Source of the DNA: Rhipicephalus microplus
Taxonomy: Eukaryota > Arthropoda > Arachnida > Ixodida > Ixodidae
Length of the DNA: 64,000 bases
Reading direction: 5' to 3'
NCBI RefSeq assembly: GCF_043290135.1
Contig: NC_134710.1
Coordinates: 251,088,092 to 251,152,091, forward strand
The notes below the pieces were generated by a model that saw nothing but the letters and a program-made list of their open reading frames with translations, did no database searches and was not told the origin of the DNA. Every line of letters starts with the position of its first letter. Within the stretch, counting starts at the first letter, position 1. The position numbers were made by a program, and so were the translations under genes. Below are positions 20,161 through 34,017 of this stretch, piece after piece.

Positions 20161-23100
20161 ATGGACAGATACGATTCCAAAGTGGCACCAATATCTAAGA
20201 TAGGTAGAGTCCGGGGCATAAATAGACGGAGCCACGAGCGCCGAGCCAATTCAGACAAAGGGTATATTAACATGCAGGGTGGTAAGAACAGGCTGAAGTG
20301 GGAAGAGATAGAAGAACAGCTAAGGGAAGAGAGGCCGATGGTATACGGTTTTGTAGAAACACATCTCAGGGACATGGAACAACCTCCGAACAATCCGGAC
20401 TACGCGTGGGAATATTGTAATAGAACAGAAGGCAGCAGAAAGGAGTTGGTATTGGGGCATTCATTCATAAAAGTACAGACTGGCAAAGGGTCAAGCAGGA
20501 GTGCAAGGAACATTTATGGCTAAAATGGAAAGTGGCAGGTCAAATGACACTCCTTGGTTTCGTGTACTTGTGGACGGGAGCAAAGGCCAGAGAGGAAAAC
20601 CAGGCAATGGTAGAGTGTATATCAAAGGACATTCAGGAGTTAGGAAGAGAGTGCGAGATAATTATACTAGGAGACATGAATGCGCACATAGAAGATATAG
20701 ATGGGTATACCGACCCGACAGGCAAAATGATCATGGATATGTGTGAAAGGCTTGATTTGATCATTTGCAACAGTACCGAGAAGTGTGAAGGGCAAAAAAC
20801 ATGGGAGGTAGGAAGGCTTCAGTCGACGATAGATTATGCACTGATGTCACATAGGATGTATGATAAGCTCAGGGGAATGCACATAGATGAAGGTGGCTCC
20901 AGAAGTCTGGGTAGCGATCACAAACGTATCAAGCTAAGTTTTGGAAGAGCAGTGAAAGTGGGAAGGAGACAAGATGAGCAACTACAGGAAAATTTTTATC
21001 CAGAAAGGCAAATTGAAATAGCCACTAAACGAATCGAGAAAGTAATCACGGAGGATAATAAGACAGTGTGGACATACACGAATCTAATTAGGCTCTTTGA
21101 GCTAGAGCTTGCTAAGACGCGTGACAAATCACCCCGGAAAAGAAGACACAAACCCAAAAGTTGGTGGGATAAGGAAGTTAAGAGAGCCATAGCAAAACGT
21201 CAGGAAGCCTCTAGGGAACACAGACATGCTAAGCAACGGGGTGAACCGACAGATGATGCTGAAAGAAAATGGGCAATCTTCTAAGCTGTAGAAGGGATGC
21301 ATCCCTTCTGATCAATGAAAAGATTAGAAGGAAGGGAGCTCAGTGGCTGGCAGAAGTACATAAAAACGATAGAAAGGCAGCTGCGAAATTTTGGAACCAT
21401 CTAAACTCCCTAAGAAATGAGACGAGCCTAGAGCAGAGTTTTATAACTACAGCCCAAGGTGCTAGGCTAGAAGGGGACGAAGTTATTGAATATATAAGAA
21501 CAAGGGTGACAGAAAAATTTCAACAAAGAGGTACTTTAGGCACCACAATAGACAAGGACGAATCAAGTAGTGCAATGGCTCCATTTTCACAACAAGAGTG
21601 GGAAAGGGCTGAGAGAAGGGTTCCTGGTAGTACATCAACAGGCCCAGATGACATTACAATTAGGCTGATAAAGACATTAGGTCCGAAGTCTAAGCAGGCT
21701 TTGAGAGAGGCAGTGAGCAAAATAATAATCGATGGTGAAGTTCCCAATGGATGGAAACTTAGCAGGATGAGCATGATCTATAAAGGAAATGGGGACAAAG
21801 CTGACATAAACAGCTACCGTCCTATAACAGTGACATCAGTGGTCTACAGGCTGGCGATGCAAATTATAAAGGAAAGACTGCAGGCGTGGATAGAGGATGA
21901 GGGGGTGCTGGGGGAACTGCAGAATGGGTTTCGGAAACACAGGAGGTTGGAAGACAATCTGTTCTCACTGACGCAGTGCATCGAAATAGCAGAAAAGGAA
22001 CACAGGCCCCTGTGGCTAGCATTTTTGGATATCAAGGGAGCGTACGATAGCGTGGTTCAAGAGGAATTGTGGGGAATACTGGACACACTAGGCGTAGAAC
22101 ATGTAGTCACTAATCTTTTAAAGGGTATCTATAAAGGTAACAAGGTAGTTATAAAGTGGGAAAAACAGGTATCCAAGCCTGCAGAGGTAAAACGGGGGCT
22201 TAGGCAGGGGTGCCCCCTGTCACCCTTATTATTCATGATGTACCTACAAGGATTAGAGGCAAAATTAGAGGGAAGTGGACTGGGCATCAACCTCTCTTTA
22301 GTCAAACAAGGAAAACTTATTGGTCAGGCACTACCAGCATTATAGTACGCAGATGATATAGTGCTAATGGCCAACAACAAGGAAGATTTGCAGAGATTGA
22401 TGGACATCTGCGGTAATGAGGGAGATAGGTTAGATTTTAGATTCAGTAAGGAAAAATCAGCAGTCATGATTTTCAATGACAACGAAGGTAGTGAGCTTAG
22501 AATACAGGAGGTCACGCTAGAGATAACAGATAAATACAAATATCTGGGCGTATGGATAAGCAATGGGACCGAGTATCTGAGGGAACACGAAATATACGTG
22601 ACGACTAAAGGTAACAGGAATGCAGCAGTCATGAAAAATAGGGCACTGTGGAATTACAATAGGTATGATGTTGTGAGAGGAATATGGAAAGGGGTCATGG
22701 TTCCTGGGCTGACGTTCGGCAATGCGGTCTTGTGCATGAGATCAGAAGTTCAAGCAAGATTAGAAATTAAGCAACGTGGAATAGGTAGGCTTGCTTTAGG
22801 AGCTCACGGGAATACACCAAATCAGAGAGTACAAGGTGATATGGCATGGACATCATTTAAGGGCAGGGAAGCTAGCAGCAAGATAAAATTTGAGAAACGA
22901 TTGAGAGAAATGGGGGAAGAGCGCTGGGCTAGGAAGGTTTTCAGCTACTTGTACATGAAGAATGTCGATACAAAATGGAGGAAGCGAACCAGGAAGTTGA
23001 CTGGTAAATACTTAGAAAACAGCAGGTGGCCAAACCAAAAAGAAGTATCGGTTAAGAAGAAAGTGAAGGAAACGGAGACTTACATGTGGAGAATGGGCAT

Positions 23101-23419
23101 GATTAAGAAGTCCGCACTAGAGATCTATCAAACTTTAAAGCAGGAAATTGCCAAGGAAAGGATCTATGATAATACTCGGGGTAGTTCTCTACTGTATGAG
23201 GCCAGGACGGGAGTACTGCGAACCAAGACATATCGGGCCAAATACGAAGGGGTAGACACAGTATGCAGTGCGTGTGGAGAGGAAGAAGAAACTGCCGAAC
23301 ACTTGATAATGTTCTGTAAAGGGCTTCACCCTATAGTTCAGGATGATGGCGCAGAGTTTTTCAAAGCACTGGGGTTTAGGGACCGGGAGGGCAAAATAAA
23401 CTTTAAGCGGGTAGACTAA
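20161..23419 (+). pseudogene. LINE ORF2 (endonuclease-reverse transcriptase), broken
   Basis: The likely start is MDRYDSKVAP at 20161. The endonuclease begins in that frame (YGFVETHLR). Around 20447 the frame shifts, and the endonuclease continues with EIIILGDMNAH (catalytic Asp/His), LQSTIDYALMS and SDHKRIKL. A second frameshift lies near 21280. The reverse transcriptase follows with SYRPITVTSVVYRLAM, NGFRKHR, FLDIKGAYDSV (first catalytic Asp), RGLRQGCPLSPLLF and YADDIVLM (catalytic Asp pair). A TAG codon at 22343-22345 sits immediately before YADD. After it the frame stays open to 23419 and includes CSACGEEEETAEHLIMFC (23264-23317), a C-x2-C-x8-H-x4-C knuckle. Domain order and length are normal for a LINE ORF2. 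The three lesions make this copy non-autonomous. All motifs needed for catalysis are still spelled correctly, so the inactivation looks fairly recent. Confidence 0.88.
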
Positions 23420-23603
23420 ACCAGAAGGAGGTTATCTGATTGGTGGCTAAAGTCAAGACACGAGTGAAAATTAAACTCTTCACTGCAAAGTACGAATCCT
23501 CAAACTCACTTTTCAAGGAAAAAAATAAATATAGTTTTTGGTTCATTAGGTATTACGGCTTGGTGGCGCTAGCCACCGCCCGATCTAAAGGGTACAGCCA
23601 TAT

Positions 23604-23625
23604 CCATCCATCCATCCATCCATCC
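23604..23625 (+). repeat. (ATCC)n at the LINE 3' terminus
   Basis: About five ATCC units immediately after the LINE 3' UTR (TAAAGGGTACAGCCAT); probably the element's own terminal repeat. Confidence 0.88.
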
Positions 23626-23630
23626 GTGTG

Positions 23631-25834
23631 CGCTCTAGGGGTCGCTTCCTCCGCAGAGCATGGTCTCTCCAACGCGCGCGCTTATCAAATCTCGTAATTC
23701 GGGAGAGGACGAAGGTCACTTCGCCTCACGACCGCGTTTACGAAAGGAGATGATGGGTTGATGAGTTATGTGTGGCTCTGAGAGAAAGTGTCTTCGGCAC
23801 CGCGTTTCCTTCCTATCTGACAACGGCAAGAAAGGAGCTTGCTGTGGATACATGACGAAGTAGGAATTGAGACAGCTGGCCGCCTATGTCCTGAGTGCAC
23901 TTGTTCACTCGTTTCGTGCGTCTTTCTTTCTGTTCGTCGGCTAGTCTTGTGTATGCTAACTTCGTGCGTGCTTTATGCTTGAGGTGTGCGCTGAAAGTTT
24001 TGTCGAGCAGCTTGCCATTCTTCACGTGACTTTGAAATTGGTTGCTGTTCTGAAACAATGAACAATAAACCCGAACTACCTTTTTGAAGGCGTGTTTCAC
24101 TTTCGTGTTTTTCCTATTCCTAGATAGGGAAATCAGTCACGTTTTTTTAAAACAGAACTTTTATTTAGTTTGCTTCATATACTTGTTTCACACTTTAGAC
24201 ATAAATAACTGTCTTATTCTTTTACCGTTACTTATCACGACGTAATCACAGCTATAAGGAACAATAAAATGACAAGCGGATGTGTACTGCAAAACGTTCC
24301 GCAACTATATAATACTGTTTCTGGGCTGCACACGTTCGTTCGTAGATGGTAATTTGTTAAAAGGTGCAGAGGCGTAACTAGGTAAAATGGCACCAATGCC
24401 AAATATATTTCCGCGCCCCTCAGATTGGTAATGACCGTGATCATTGTGCTCTTGATTAGTAATTTTGTTCTTGTGCAAAAAGCCATTTAGCTGTTTTGGG
24501 GAAGCGAATGAGCGATATATTGGTTGATTGAATGTTCACTACAGTGAACTTGAGCCGTCTTGAACGTCCGCGGATCTTACGACGCACTGAATGTCCACAA
24601 GGATAGAAAAGACGTGATTGAAGAAATTCACCTTATATAGTCACGTTTTTTTTCTCGGTTTACATGAAATATGCCAAGTTCGTAAGTTACAGACACTCAC
24701 TCGAAATCAAACGACGATGTAGGCCTGTAAACGGTTGTTACCGTTTTTGGCTACATAGCCATAAAAATTATTGTTCAAATTATTTGTTGCGTTTATAAAA
24801 TCTGTATGCTATGCCTACTGTTTTATTAATGCTAATGATGCATTATAAAACTGCTTCCGTCAAATCCTGTTGTCATGTATAATATAATGCCTATTGCGAC
24901 ACAAGTGCTAATTTTGATGATCGATAGTTGTAAAAAACACGTTATCTATATTTGACCTATAACATGATGCATGCGTCTTACGAAAGGAGATATCGCTCTT
25001 CGGTCTCACATTTGTGCCCTTGGCTGCCCTAGACCAGACGTCTCAATCATGCTGCCTTCACACCTCTCGGAAGCGAACCGCGATCTTCACAACACTTCTT
25101 TTCTTCGTTTTATTACTTAGTAAGAGCGGCCATGAGCTGAGCAGACATTACTCTTCAGGAGCGTTTTTTTTAGAAAATCCCTGGTGTCAACAAGTTTTGG
25201 TATATCACCGCAAAAGTAACCGAATATTCTAAAAAAGTCGTCAAAATTAATTCATTTTGGGGATACGTTTGTGTTGTAAGAATTCCGGTGCCAAATCGCC
25301 TGAAGAAATTACTTAAAATTTTAGAGGAGACAAAGGTATTTCAAATGGCAGTTTTAGGCATTTGAAACGTAGCCTCTTTAGTGTGTGTTTTGTGCCCCAT
25401 CCGGAAATTATATCGGCCATATGACGCTATTACTATATCATGTAGCCATCATAACACGTTCACATGAGACATCGAAAGAAAAAATTGAGCTCTTCAGCAG
25501 AAAATAAAGTGTCACTGTAGCTTACCGACTCACTAAAGCCGACTGTGAAGTGGATGTTCATGACTGCCTTCTCTCTCAAAGTAGTGGGTAAAGAATGAGC
25601 CTATAGATCTTTTGCGGTGTAAAACTTCTGCTTGGGTGTCCAATATGTACACTAAGAGACCTTAAAGGGACCCACAACCAACATTTATGGTACCCGTTTT
25701 CTTGAGTGCAACAAAAAACTTACCGGTCAGAGCTTGTATCATGGAATGGTAAAGTGGAAAACACCGTAGAACATTTGTGATTAGTTTTTTTTTATTTACG
25801 GTGATTAAACAGTGTTAATTGTATCTGTAGTTGA
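23631..25834. other. No recognised feature
   Basis: AT-rich DNA 3' of the LINE. No coding signal or known repeat was recognised. Confidence 0.5.
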
Positions 25835-26005
25835 TATTTTGTAACGTTGTATTCCATTATTTTTTGCCACTGTGGTTGCCAAGCAAATTCTCAAGTTTAC
25901 ATTTTGTGGAAGGTCCCGATTCAGTGTATACTACGGGACCTCCTTCTTTATATTCTTTTTTGTACATTTTATTATGAAATAATAAAACTTGATTTGATTT
26001 GATAT
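25835..26005 (+). mobile_element. LINE 3' end fragment
   Basis: The sequence reads GTTGTATTCCATTATTTTTT, GCCACTGTGGTTGCCAAGCA, GGGACCTCCTTCTTTATATT and AATAATAAAACTTGATTTGA, ending in TTGAT/TTGATATG repeats. This is the layout of a LINE 3' UTR with a short terminal repeat. No coding sequence remains. Confidence 0.5.
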
Positions 26006-27518
26006 GATTTCAATGAAAAACATGCTGCAAACTGTGGTTGTGATAGCCTTTATATGCCCGTTTAACGCTAGCAGTGATGAAAAGTGAAGCCCTAGGTACA
26101 AACTCGTAATTTTGTGTATGTCAAGAATGCAGTCCCACGACCTCTGCTTTCTAGTGTGTTAAATAATTTAAAAAAAGTTACAAACCTTTCCCGGGGCTCT
26201 TTTTGCCAGTAGTTCTGGCCGTTAACAGGTCGTTTTTTCGACTTTATCCAAGTCGAGCTAAGCGAAGTATTCAAAAACAATTCGCGTTTACATGTGGTCG
26301 ACAATTCACAGATAGCAGTTCATGTGCGGCTGTAGTTGGACGGATTCGATATGGCATCGCTTGAAAACTTGAGTGAGTTAAGAGGAATGAATTCTGGCTC
26401 GCATGCAAGCGCAAAATTAGGACCCCTATCAAGTAGCGGCCGAGCGACATGCTTCGACGGACGGCAGCGGTAGCAACGAATCCTATACGGAGTGCCACCA
26501 TCGCCACCACCAGCAGTACGCATGAAGTGGTGGTGATTTTCCATGGAGCAGTAGGTTGACGGCATTTCGCAGTGATCACATTCACAAGCTCGCATGCTTC
26601 ATCCAACGCGCCCGACGCGACAGAAATCGAGCTACTCTGGAAACGTCGCGCCGCCGCGCACATGCGCAACTGCACCTGTTTCCCTGCAGAGGCCACGTAA
26701 GCAGCGCCACTTTTCATGCTCTACTTCTTTCACCTTGTAAGCCATATAGAAACAAACAAAAATGCACAATAAGATACTGTCGCACAAACGTTGATGTAAC
26801 CATTTTCTTTTAACTTCTGGCTCGTTTCAATGTCACGGGGCTGGCCAAGAGTAGGGTTGTGGTGGTCCCACTGGCTTTCTTCTGCGAGCAATACTTCCTT
26901 TCCTACGAGGGGTTGTTTTTCATGTAGAGGGGTCGACAGTGACTGTTTACGGCGCCAGACAGTCTGCGGGGGAGCAGTACAGTGGAAGCCCAAACCAGAG
27001 TCCTTCAAAGCATTGAAGGACTCTGCCCAAACGGACGTCGCGGTAGTTACCTGAGTGTTTTTACATTAGTTTAGGTCATTAGTCTTTAGGCTGACAGCAG
27101 TCCTCGTGGTGAAACTCGGTGGAGGCCCCCGCACTTGGATGTACCTGTTTGAATTCGTTCCACCCAATTTGAGTCGTCAACGAAGACGTTTGTGCGGTTC
27201 TTTCCAGTCTGGTCTCCGGGGAGCCGAAGAAGAGTCGCACAGCGGACGCCGCGAAAGCAAGTCGCAGCCTGTGCTGCGCAGAGTTGTCTCAGGTATGTAG
27301 CGTACAAGTGTGTACAACGTCAATCAAAAGTGTTTCAGCCAAATAAATCAGTTCAGGAGAAAGTGTGTGGATCTTTTGTGTGTACATGTCGATCCTCCCT
27401 GCGGCGGTGACCAAATAGCGACCAGAAGACTATGGTACAATACATATTCAAAATTTAAGCCCATATTCCGGTGTGCTTTAAATAACCACACAAAAATTAT
27501 TAAGACTTGATGACTGCT
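26006..27518. other. Unassigned, with a short hairpin
   Basis: A perfect 12-bp stem (AGAGTCCTTCAA, loop AGCA) lies at 26997-27024. A CAG|GTATGT donor-like site on the plus strand at about 27292 follows GC-balanced sequence, but no convincing protein reads into it. A minus-strand ORF near 26590-26400 has two Cys pairs but is not assignable. Confidence 0.35.
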
Positions 27519-27748
27519 ATGTGGGGTTTAACGTCCCAAAACCACCATATGATTATGATAGACGCCGTAGTGGAGGACTCCAGAAATTTCGACCACCTGG
27601 GGTTCTTTAACGTGAACCCAAATCTGAGCACATGGGCCTAAAAAGTTTCCGCCTCCATCAGAAATGCAGCCGCTGCAGCCGGGATTCCATTCCGTGACCT
27701 GCGGGTCCGCAGCCGAGTACCTTAGCCACTAAATAACTGCGGCAGGGC
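27519..27748 (-). mobile_element. tRNA-derived SINE (family A), essentially full length
   Basis: It starts GTGGGGTTTAACGTCCCAAA, passes through TTCGACCACCTGGGGTTCTT and ends CTTAGCCACTAAATAACTGC. It is the most complete reverse-oriented copy in the window. The B-box-like part has drifted (GGGATTCCATTCCG), so the internal promoter is probably weak. Confidence 0.88.
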
Positions 27749-29925
27749 TTATTAGAACTAGATATTTCTGGTTGAGTGCTAGGGGCCTCACATGCTGGTT
27801 TTGGTTGCTTTTGAATGCAACTTAAAATTATAAATCCTACTCAGATAGAAAAAAGTATGCTGCCACCTGTCGCCATAACTCACGCTGATTTCCTTCCCAC
27901 CGGAATCTACTCAGCCAGTTGTGGGTCTCTTTAAAGTAACATGTAACTGACGTGGAATGAACAGGGGCATTGAAGAATGCGTGTAGTTCTGGGTGGGTGT
28001 GCAAAGATAAGTTAACATAGAAGATATAGTGCAGACCGTATATATTATACTCAATTTTTCTCGCCTCAGATTCGGTGCTGAAGGCAGGTCGTCCCGAATT
28101 TCTTGCTCCCACACAATTAGGAAGCGCAATCACACCTCACCACGCGTCAATTGGCCGTGGGGCCGTGAAGTCATGACTTTCACAATTGGCGCGATAGATG
28201 TGGTTGCAGACTTTGAACCTCGCAGCGAAGAATTTAACATGAAAGCAGGATTGCATTTCAGTGAGTCTGCATTGATCTCTCGTGCTCTGGGAGCGGTTGC
28301 AGCTCTTTCTGCGAACCAAGGGTGGCTCTGTCATTTTCGTCGACGACATACACGAGACGTCCAATTGTCGAATGCTATTTACGTACTCCCGTATTTATTT
28401 TTTCGTTTTCAATAATGACATTTATGCTTTGGAGAACTTGAGCCGAGGCACCGTGCCGTGAATAGAGTAGCGGCAGAACAGTGAGAGCAGAGCCATGCAG
28501 GGCTACTCAATCTACCCCCAGAACGGTGACGCATTCGATGAGCAGGTGGCAAGGTATCATTGAGAGGAAACGTAAGACGAGATCAAAACCATCGAATCCC
28601 CCTTAGTTTGCTGGTGCAAAGTGGCAGAACACATTTGAAATACGACGCTGAATCGCTACGACGCTTGCTTGTACAAAAAACGTCAACATTACTGGAATCA
28701 GACTAGACCTAATGTGGTTATTACCAACGCGCTCACCGGAAGAAGAGAGAAAATAAAAAAAATGAATGAGGAATTTACCTAGATGAATGGCGCTCAGTAA
28801 ATCATGGCTGCACGGCGTTTGCGACCATTACGACAAGCGTCAAGAGAAATTAGTATCATCGGCGTCAAATGTAACGCGAACAAAGGTACCCATCAGCAAT
28901 AGTCTGGTAATCATCCAGTCATCCCCATGGACATGCGCAGTGATGCCAAGTAGGGCTGATGCGCACCTATCAATGGTGATAACTGGAGGGTGCACACTAC
29001 ACAATTTTTAATACTTACCGATAGTACTTCATTGAACGCCGATAGTACATATCCTTTTATCTTTTACAATTTTTTCTCTTGTTAAAGCGCTGTTCACAGC
29101 AATAATGACATGGATGTGCTCATAATAGGATGATTTGCCCCTGCAGTTTTACTTTCTGTGTCTCTCTAGTGCTAGTGTGCACGAGGCCCATAACTGGAGA
29201 CACAGGCGCTGCAGTCAACATATGCTAGATCACGATCACGTAATGCCACCTTACTATAAAGACGGGCCACCGGCGGCTCAAGCACTTTAATTTCTCTGCG
29301 TTTCCCCCTGCAATTAGCCTAGTTTCACAACCAGTTCAAGTGCACTGTATCCAGAAGCAACAAGAAATTGGAAAGCGTGGGCAATGTCTTCACTGTGGCT
29401 GCCTGCCACAGTTTATGCGCCGCACATGCAAAACAGCAGGAAGTCTATTCACAATTACAGCTTTACTTCCTAGACAACGAACATGAAGGCGCTGGCTGAT
29501 AAAGCTAGCTTAGAAGAGTCAATGAGCTAAAGTCCCACGTGGCTGTTTGCTGCAAGCCCTTCCGAGAAGGCGACTTTGTCTGTGCTGGAACGCAAATATT
29601 AATATAATGAGTGACAGTGAGTCCACCCACGACACACCCTCTCCACATGAAGACTTAAACACCTATAAGTCTTTTAAAAGATTTCTCGGGGACGTCATTA
29701 CATTTAGTGAGACCCATCCTACGCAAGTTTACCGAAAAGAAAATGCCATGGGGAAATTGCCGATAAAGAGAAAAAAAAAAAAACCTGGAGAGGTGTTGCG
29801 ATTTGATGGAAGAAGTATGTGAACGGGTTTCTGATTTGAAAAAGATACGATTGAAACAAACAATACAAAAAAGCCTATACTTTTTTTTAATGCGAAGCAT
29901 TTATAACCAACTTCAGCGACATTTA
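27749..29925. other. No recognised gene
   Basis: ORFs at 28029-28415 and 29547-29822 have no recognisable domain. No repeat family was identified. Confidence 0.45.
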
Positions 29926-30464
<539 letters not shown>

Positions 30465-33400
30465 GCCTACGTTTTTTAGCTCTCCCTGCCATTTCGATAA
30501 TGAAATTTATACTAAAACCAGTATGGCATAACATGACTCCATGACGAGCATAAGTGACTAGTTATAACATGAAAATCATGACATGTATGTCATGAATGCC
30601 ATTATTTACATGCCATGGTCTTGATGCTCTTCCGGTGGTTTCATTGACCTAACATTGCAAAACCTGTATGGTATGGTACTACTGCATGTCGAACATAAGT
30701 AACAGGCCTTAACGTTGAAATCATGACATGAATGTCATGTAAGTTATGACTATACGCCACGCTCATGCTGTCCTCGCGATTGTTTCGCTAGCTTCTCATA
30801 TACCAAATCTAGTATTACGTGACGTGAATGAATGACCACGGTAAACGGCACATCCTAACATAACAATCATGCCATAACAATCATATATCCACAAACGTAT
30901 AAACACATGCCGTATCACAAATAAAGCAAACATAGAACCAGAAGGAAGGTTTTTTTCCAGGACCTTGCATACATATGTTCAATATTAAAATCCTGCTTAT
31001 GTGGGAACAGGCTTACATCGACCTATTAGGTGCGAAGGAGCTCTTTGACACACGTGTGAAACATCGTGCTTACGTACGTCTGTACAAACACGCGATAACG
31101 CATTCCCCTTGCAGTAGGTGTTGGAGCGGTGCCAAGTAGGTCATTTCACAGCTCAGCGTTGACTTCATGCTCCCCTCAGCACCCACAGCTGCCGGCTCTA
31201 CTGCCCAATCGCAACACACTTCTTTCTCATTTCACCTTCTCCACCACCCGCAACGCTCGACCTCACGTCAAGTGGAAACATTCTTTCGGCTCGTGGATCT
31301 GCGATGAAACTTACACGATATCCAACCAGCCACCCGTGCCTTTGCGTTTCAAATAAGCGATTACTTGAGTAAACTCTACACCAAGTTTCGCTTCAAACCG
31401 TTCTTCCAGCACCCACGTCGACACCCGTCTCAACCCGGTCAATGCCGTGCGCACTGCTGCTGCTTCGCATCCCATTAGGGTTCCCTTCGGATAGATGACC
31501 CATGATTTCTTATCTCCTTGTTTTCCGTGGGCTTGATTCTGAGCTAGGAGCTATGGGCTCCTTTGTTATATGAGCCATAGGTTCCCTGGAGCCCAAGGCT
31601 CACAGAAGATTGTGTTTTCTTTATTAAAAGACATGAGCAATATTTTAATCGTGAAAGGAGTCTCTCGCCTCCCGGGTGGTATCAAGAAGGGGAAAATGAG
31701 AAAGTGGGCGTTGAAACTGAGTGGTGGCATGCCCACACTGGTTTTGAGCCTGCAGAGGTGACCTCTCTAGGGAACGCAGGGTGCTAGTGCCTGTTTTGGG
31801 TTATCAGGAAGCCCCCGAGCGCATCTTGGGTGATGCTCGGCTCGGCTACCCCGCCCAAGTGGCGCCCGGGGCACTTGTACCTCTTTGCCCCACCATAGTA
31901 CCGTGCGCCACTTAAAAGATAGCTCGTTAGTAAGAATGTCACTAAAGAATGCATTACGCCAGCAGATAGCTAGAATATGAAACAAAGCGTTGGACTGGAC
32001 TAGGTGGTTAAATTAACAGATTGTGCATTGAGTCGGTTGGTGCCAGCTTGTCCGGTCGTTTTCTTCTCACTGTGTCGTGTGTTTCCTGTTGGTTTTTATC
32101 CAATTGAAGTACAATAGGGAATGTCACTGCAGGTATATATCCCGTAAACCTATGGACTGTGTGGGTACAGACGATGCATCACAAAATTTGCCCCCACCTC
32201 CCCGAAGGGATTCGTGAGGAAATGCGAATGCGTTGCGCAGCGTTCATAACGGCGTTTCGCACGTGAGAACCCCGTGTTAGAAGAATGACGTTTTGTTTTT
32301 TTCTTACACAGTGCAGCCAATAGTGCCGTTCACCACATATGGTGTTTTTCTGTCGCGAGAAACGCGGTATGCGTTTCCAGCTCTAGTAGCTATCGAGCGT
32401 GATTAAAAAGTACTATGAAGTGAACAAAACAAACAACGTTTTCTCTGCTTGGCACAGGCGTTTTACAGGGGCGTCTTAAGCACACAGTTCTGGATGTTCT
32501 TGAGAGGCGCCCAGCCAGCGAACGGTCGAGAGTGAGGCGCGAGCAGACGGGAAAGTGGGGCGCAGGGAGGAGAGAGAGACAGCAAACGGCGAGAGGAGCG
32601 GCGAAGCGCTGCACCCTTCCTACACTTGCTCGCACCACATGCTCCGCATGATAGGGGCGAGGATAAGCGCACACGCCCGCAGCTCTTGCTATCGGAGAGG
32701 GAGTGAGAGCGGAGAGATAACTCCTGCTGGGGCGTGGACACCGCTTAGGACTCCACGGACAACGCCGGATGCCCGACGTAGCCCGACTAAGAATTGGATT
32801 CGCATTTAAAATGTTGCTGCCAGCACTGTTGCTGCTCTACACCTGTCCAGTTATCCGATGTAGTGTAAACGGGGATATGTGTGCGGCCAAGGTAAAACTT
32901 GACATCAGCATTTTCGCCATTGTGCGAAGGCTTCTTATTGAAGTTCTTGTACCTATGTTGCAACCTAGCTGGACAACAGGCTGAGCAGCGACAGCCAACA
33001 TTTACAGAAGCGACAAAAAGAAAATACTTTATACACTGTGCCGAAGACAGCACAGTGTATAATGTGCGGTCGTGTTAAAAGAACGCTGATACAAAAGTTT
33101 TACATACATATATTTTTTTTCAATTGGTAGCTAATGACCCGCTTATTACAACAGGAAAGCTGGTTTGCTCAAGCGCGCGGTGGTTCATTATTTGCAGACG
33201 GTTTTAGAGAGCGCAGTCACAGTTTATGTTTCAAAGAGCACGGAGTAAGAAGGGCACCCAGGGTGGTTTTCGTTAAACAGAGTGAGTACGTGGGCACACA
33301 AAAACACGTGCACGAGCACTTTGTTAACAACTCTCTTGAACGAGGGCTTTGTGGGTGCTGCTATATTTCTTTCTGTGGCGTCGTAAATATTCGTGACACC

Positions 33401-33900
33401 CCTCCTCCCTGCCCAAATGCACTGCAGCAACAAGAACATCAGCCCTTGTACTTTCGTGCAAGCCTGCTTCTTCTTTCCGTTGGAAAGGTGTGCTAAGAGA
33501 GAGCGCCCACAAGAATCGTTGCAGCCAACAAAACCTCGTGGTGCAGGATGCGGTTGGTTGTTCACTCGAAAACTGAAGGCCCGTTTTGCGTGCAGTGGCG
33601 TGACAAGCACTTTGAATGATGATTTTAAATATGTTCTAGGCTAAATAATTCATTGCATTACGTAGACGATGCGTATTTATTTACACAAATATAAGCCACA
33701 AGTTATCTCGCCTTGGAAATTTTGTCAGTACTCCTTCAAGCAGTCAAAAGAATCTCACTTAGCTGTTTCGGAATGAAACTAACATAATTTGGAAAAGAAC
33801 TGCAAAACTTATGAGATAGACATACACATTTTATTGTCAAGAAACATGGTCAATGTTCAGAAAATTTTAAGAAGATGGTGCTGTGCTTAGGTGTTTGCTG

Positions 33901-33902
<2 letters not shown>
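30465..33902. other. Unassigned; GC-rich island at 32.5-32.8 kb
   Basis: The 32500-32790 segment is GC- and CpG-rich (GAGGCGCGAGCAGACGGGAA) and could be a CpG-rich promoter or a decayed repeat. Multiple overlapping ORFs on both strands there reflect base composition. No arrestin downstream exon was found in this interval. Confidence 0.4.
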
Positions 33903-33993
<91 letters not shown>

Positions 33994-34003
33994 TATATAT
34001 ATG
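33903..34003. repeat. (TA)n microsatellite
   Basis: About 50 TA units with one AAA interruption, 15 bases from the perfect inverted repeat at 34018. Confidence 0.97.
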
Positions 34004-34017
34004 ACAGAACTACACAC

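Larger units (their letters stand above)
19020..23630 (+). mobile_element. Near full-length non-LTR retrotransposon (LINE), CR1/L2-like by its ORF1
   Basis: This element has a possible 5' UTR (start uncertain, about 19020), an intact ORF1 with a coiled coil and SGNH-esterase-like domain, and a broken ORF2 with endonuclease, reverse transcriptase and a C-terminal CCHC knuckle. The 3' UTR ends in GGTGGCGCTAGCCACCGCC and then runs into (ATCC)n at about 23604-23625. Esterase-bearing ORF1 proteins are known from CR1-like LINEs, so I place it near CR1/L2, but the C-terminal CCHC motif also occurs in other clades and the clade is left open. The element has coding ends on both sides, so it is not strongly 5' truncated, but it cannot be autonomous because ORF2 has at least two frameshifts and one nonsense codon. 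Confidence 0.85.

Noticed and set aside
26320..26717. Cys-pair ORF on the minus strand resembling an IS1595/Merlin-type zinc ribbon
   Set aside because: Only two weak Cys pairs, no DDE motifs, and the resemblance is too loose to name.
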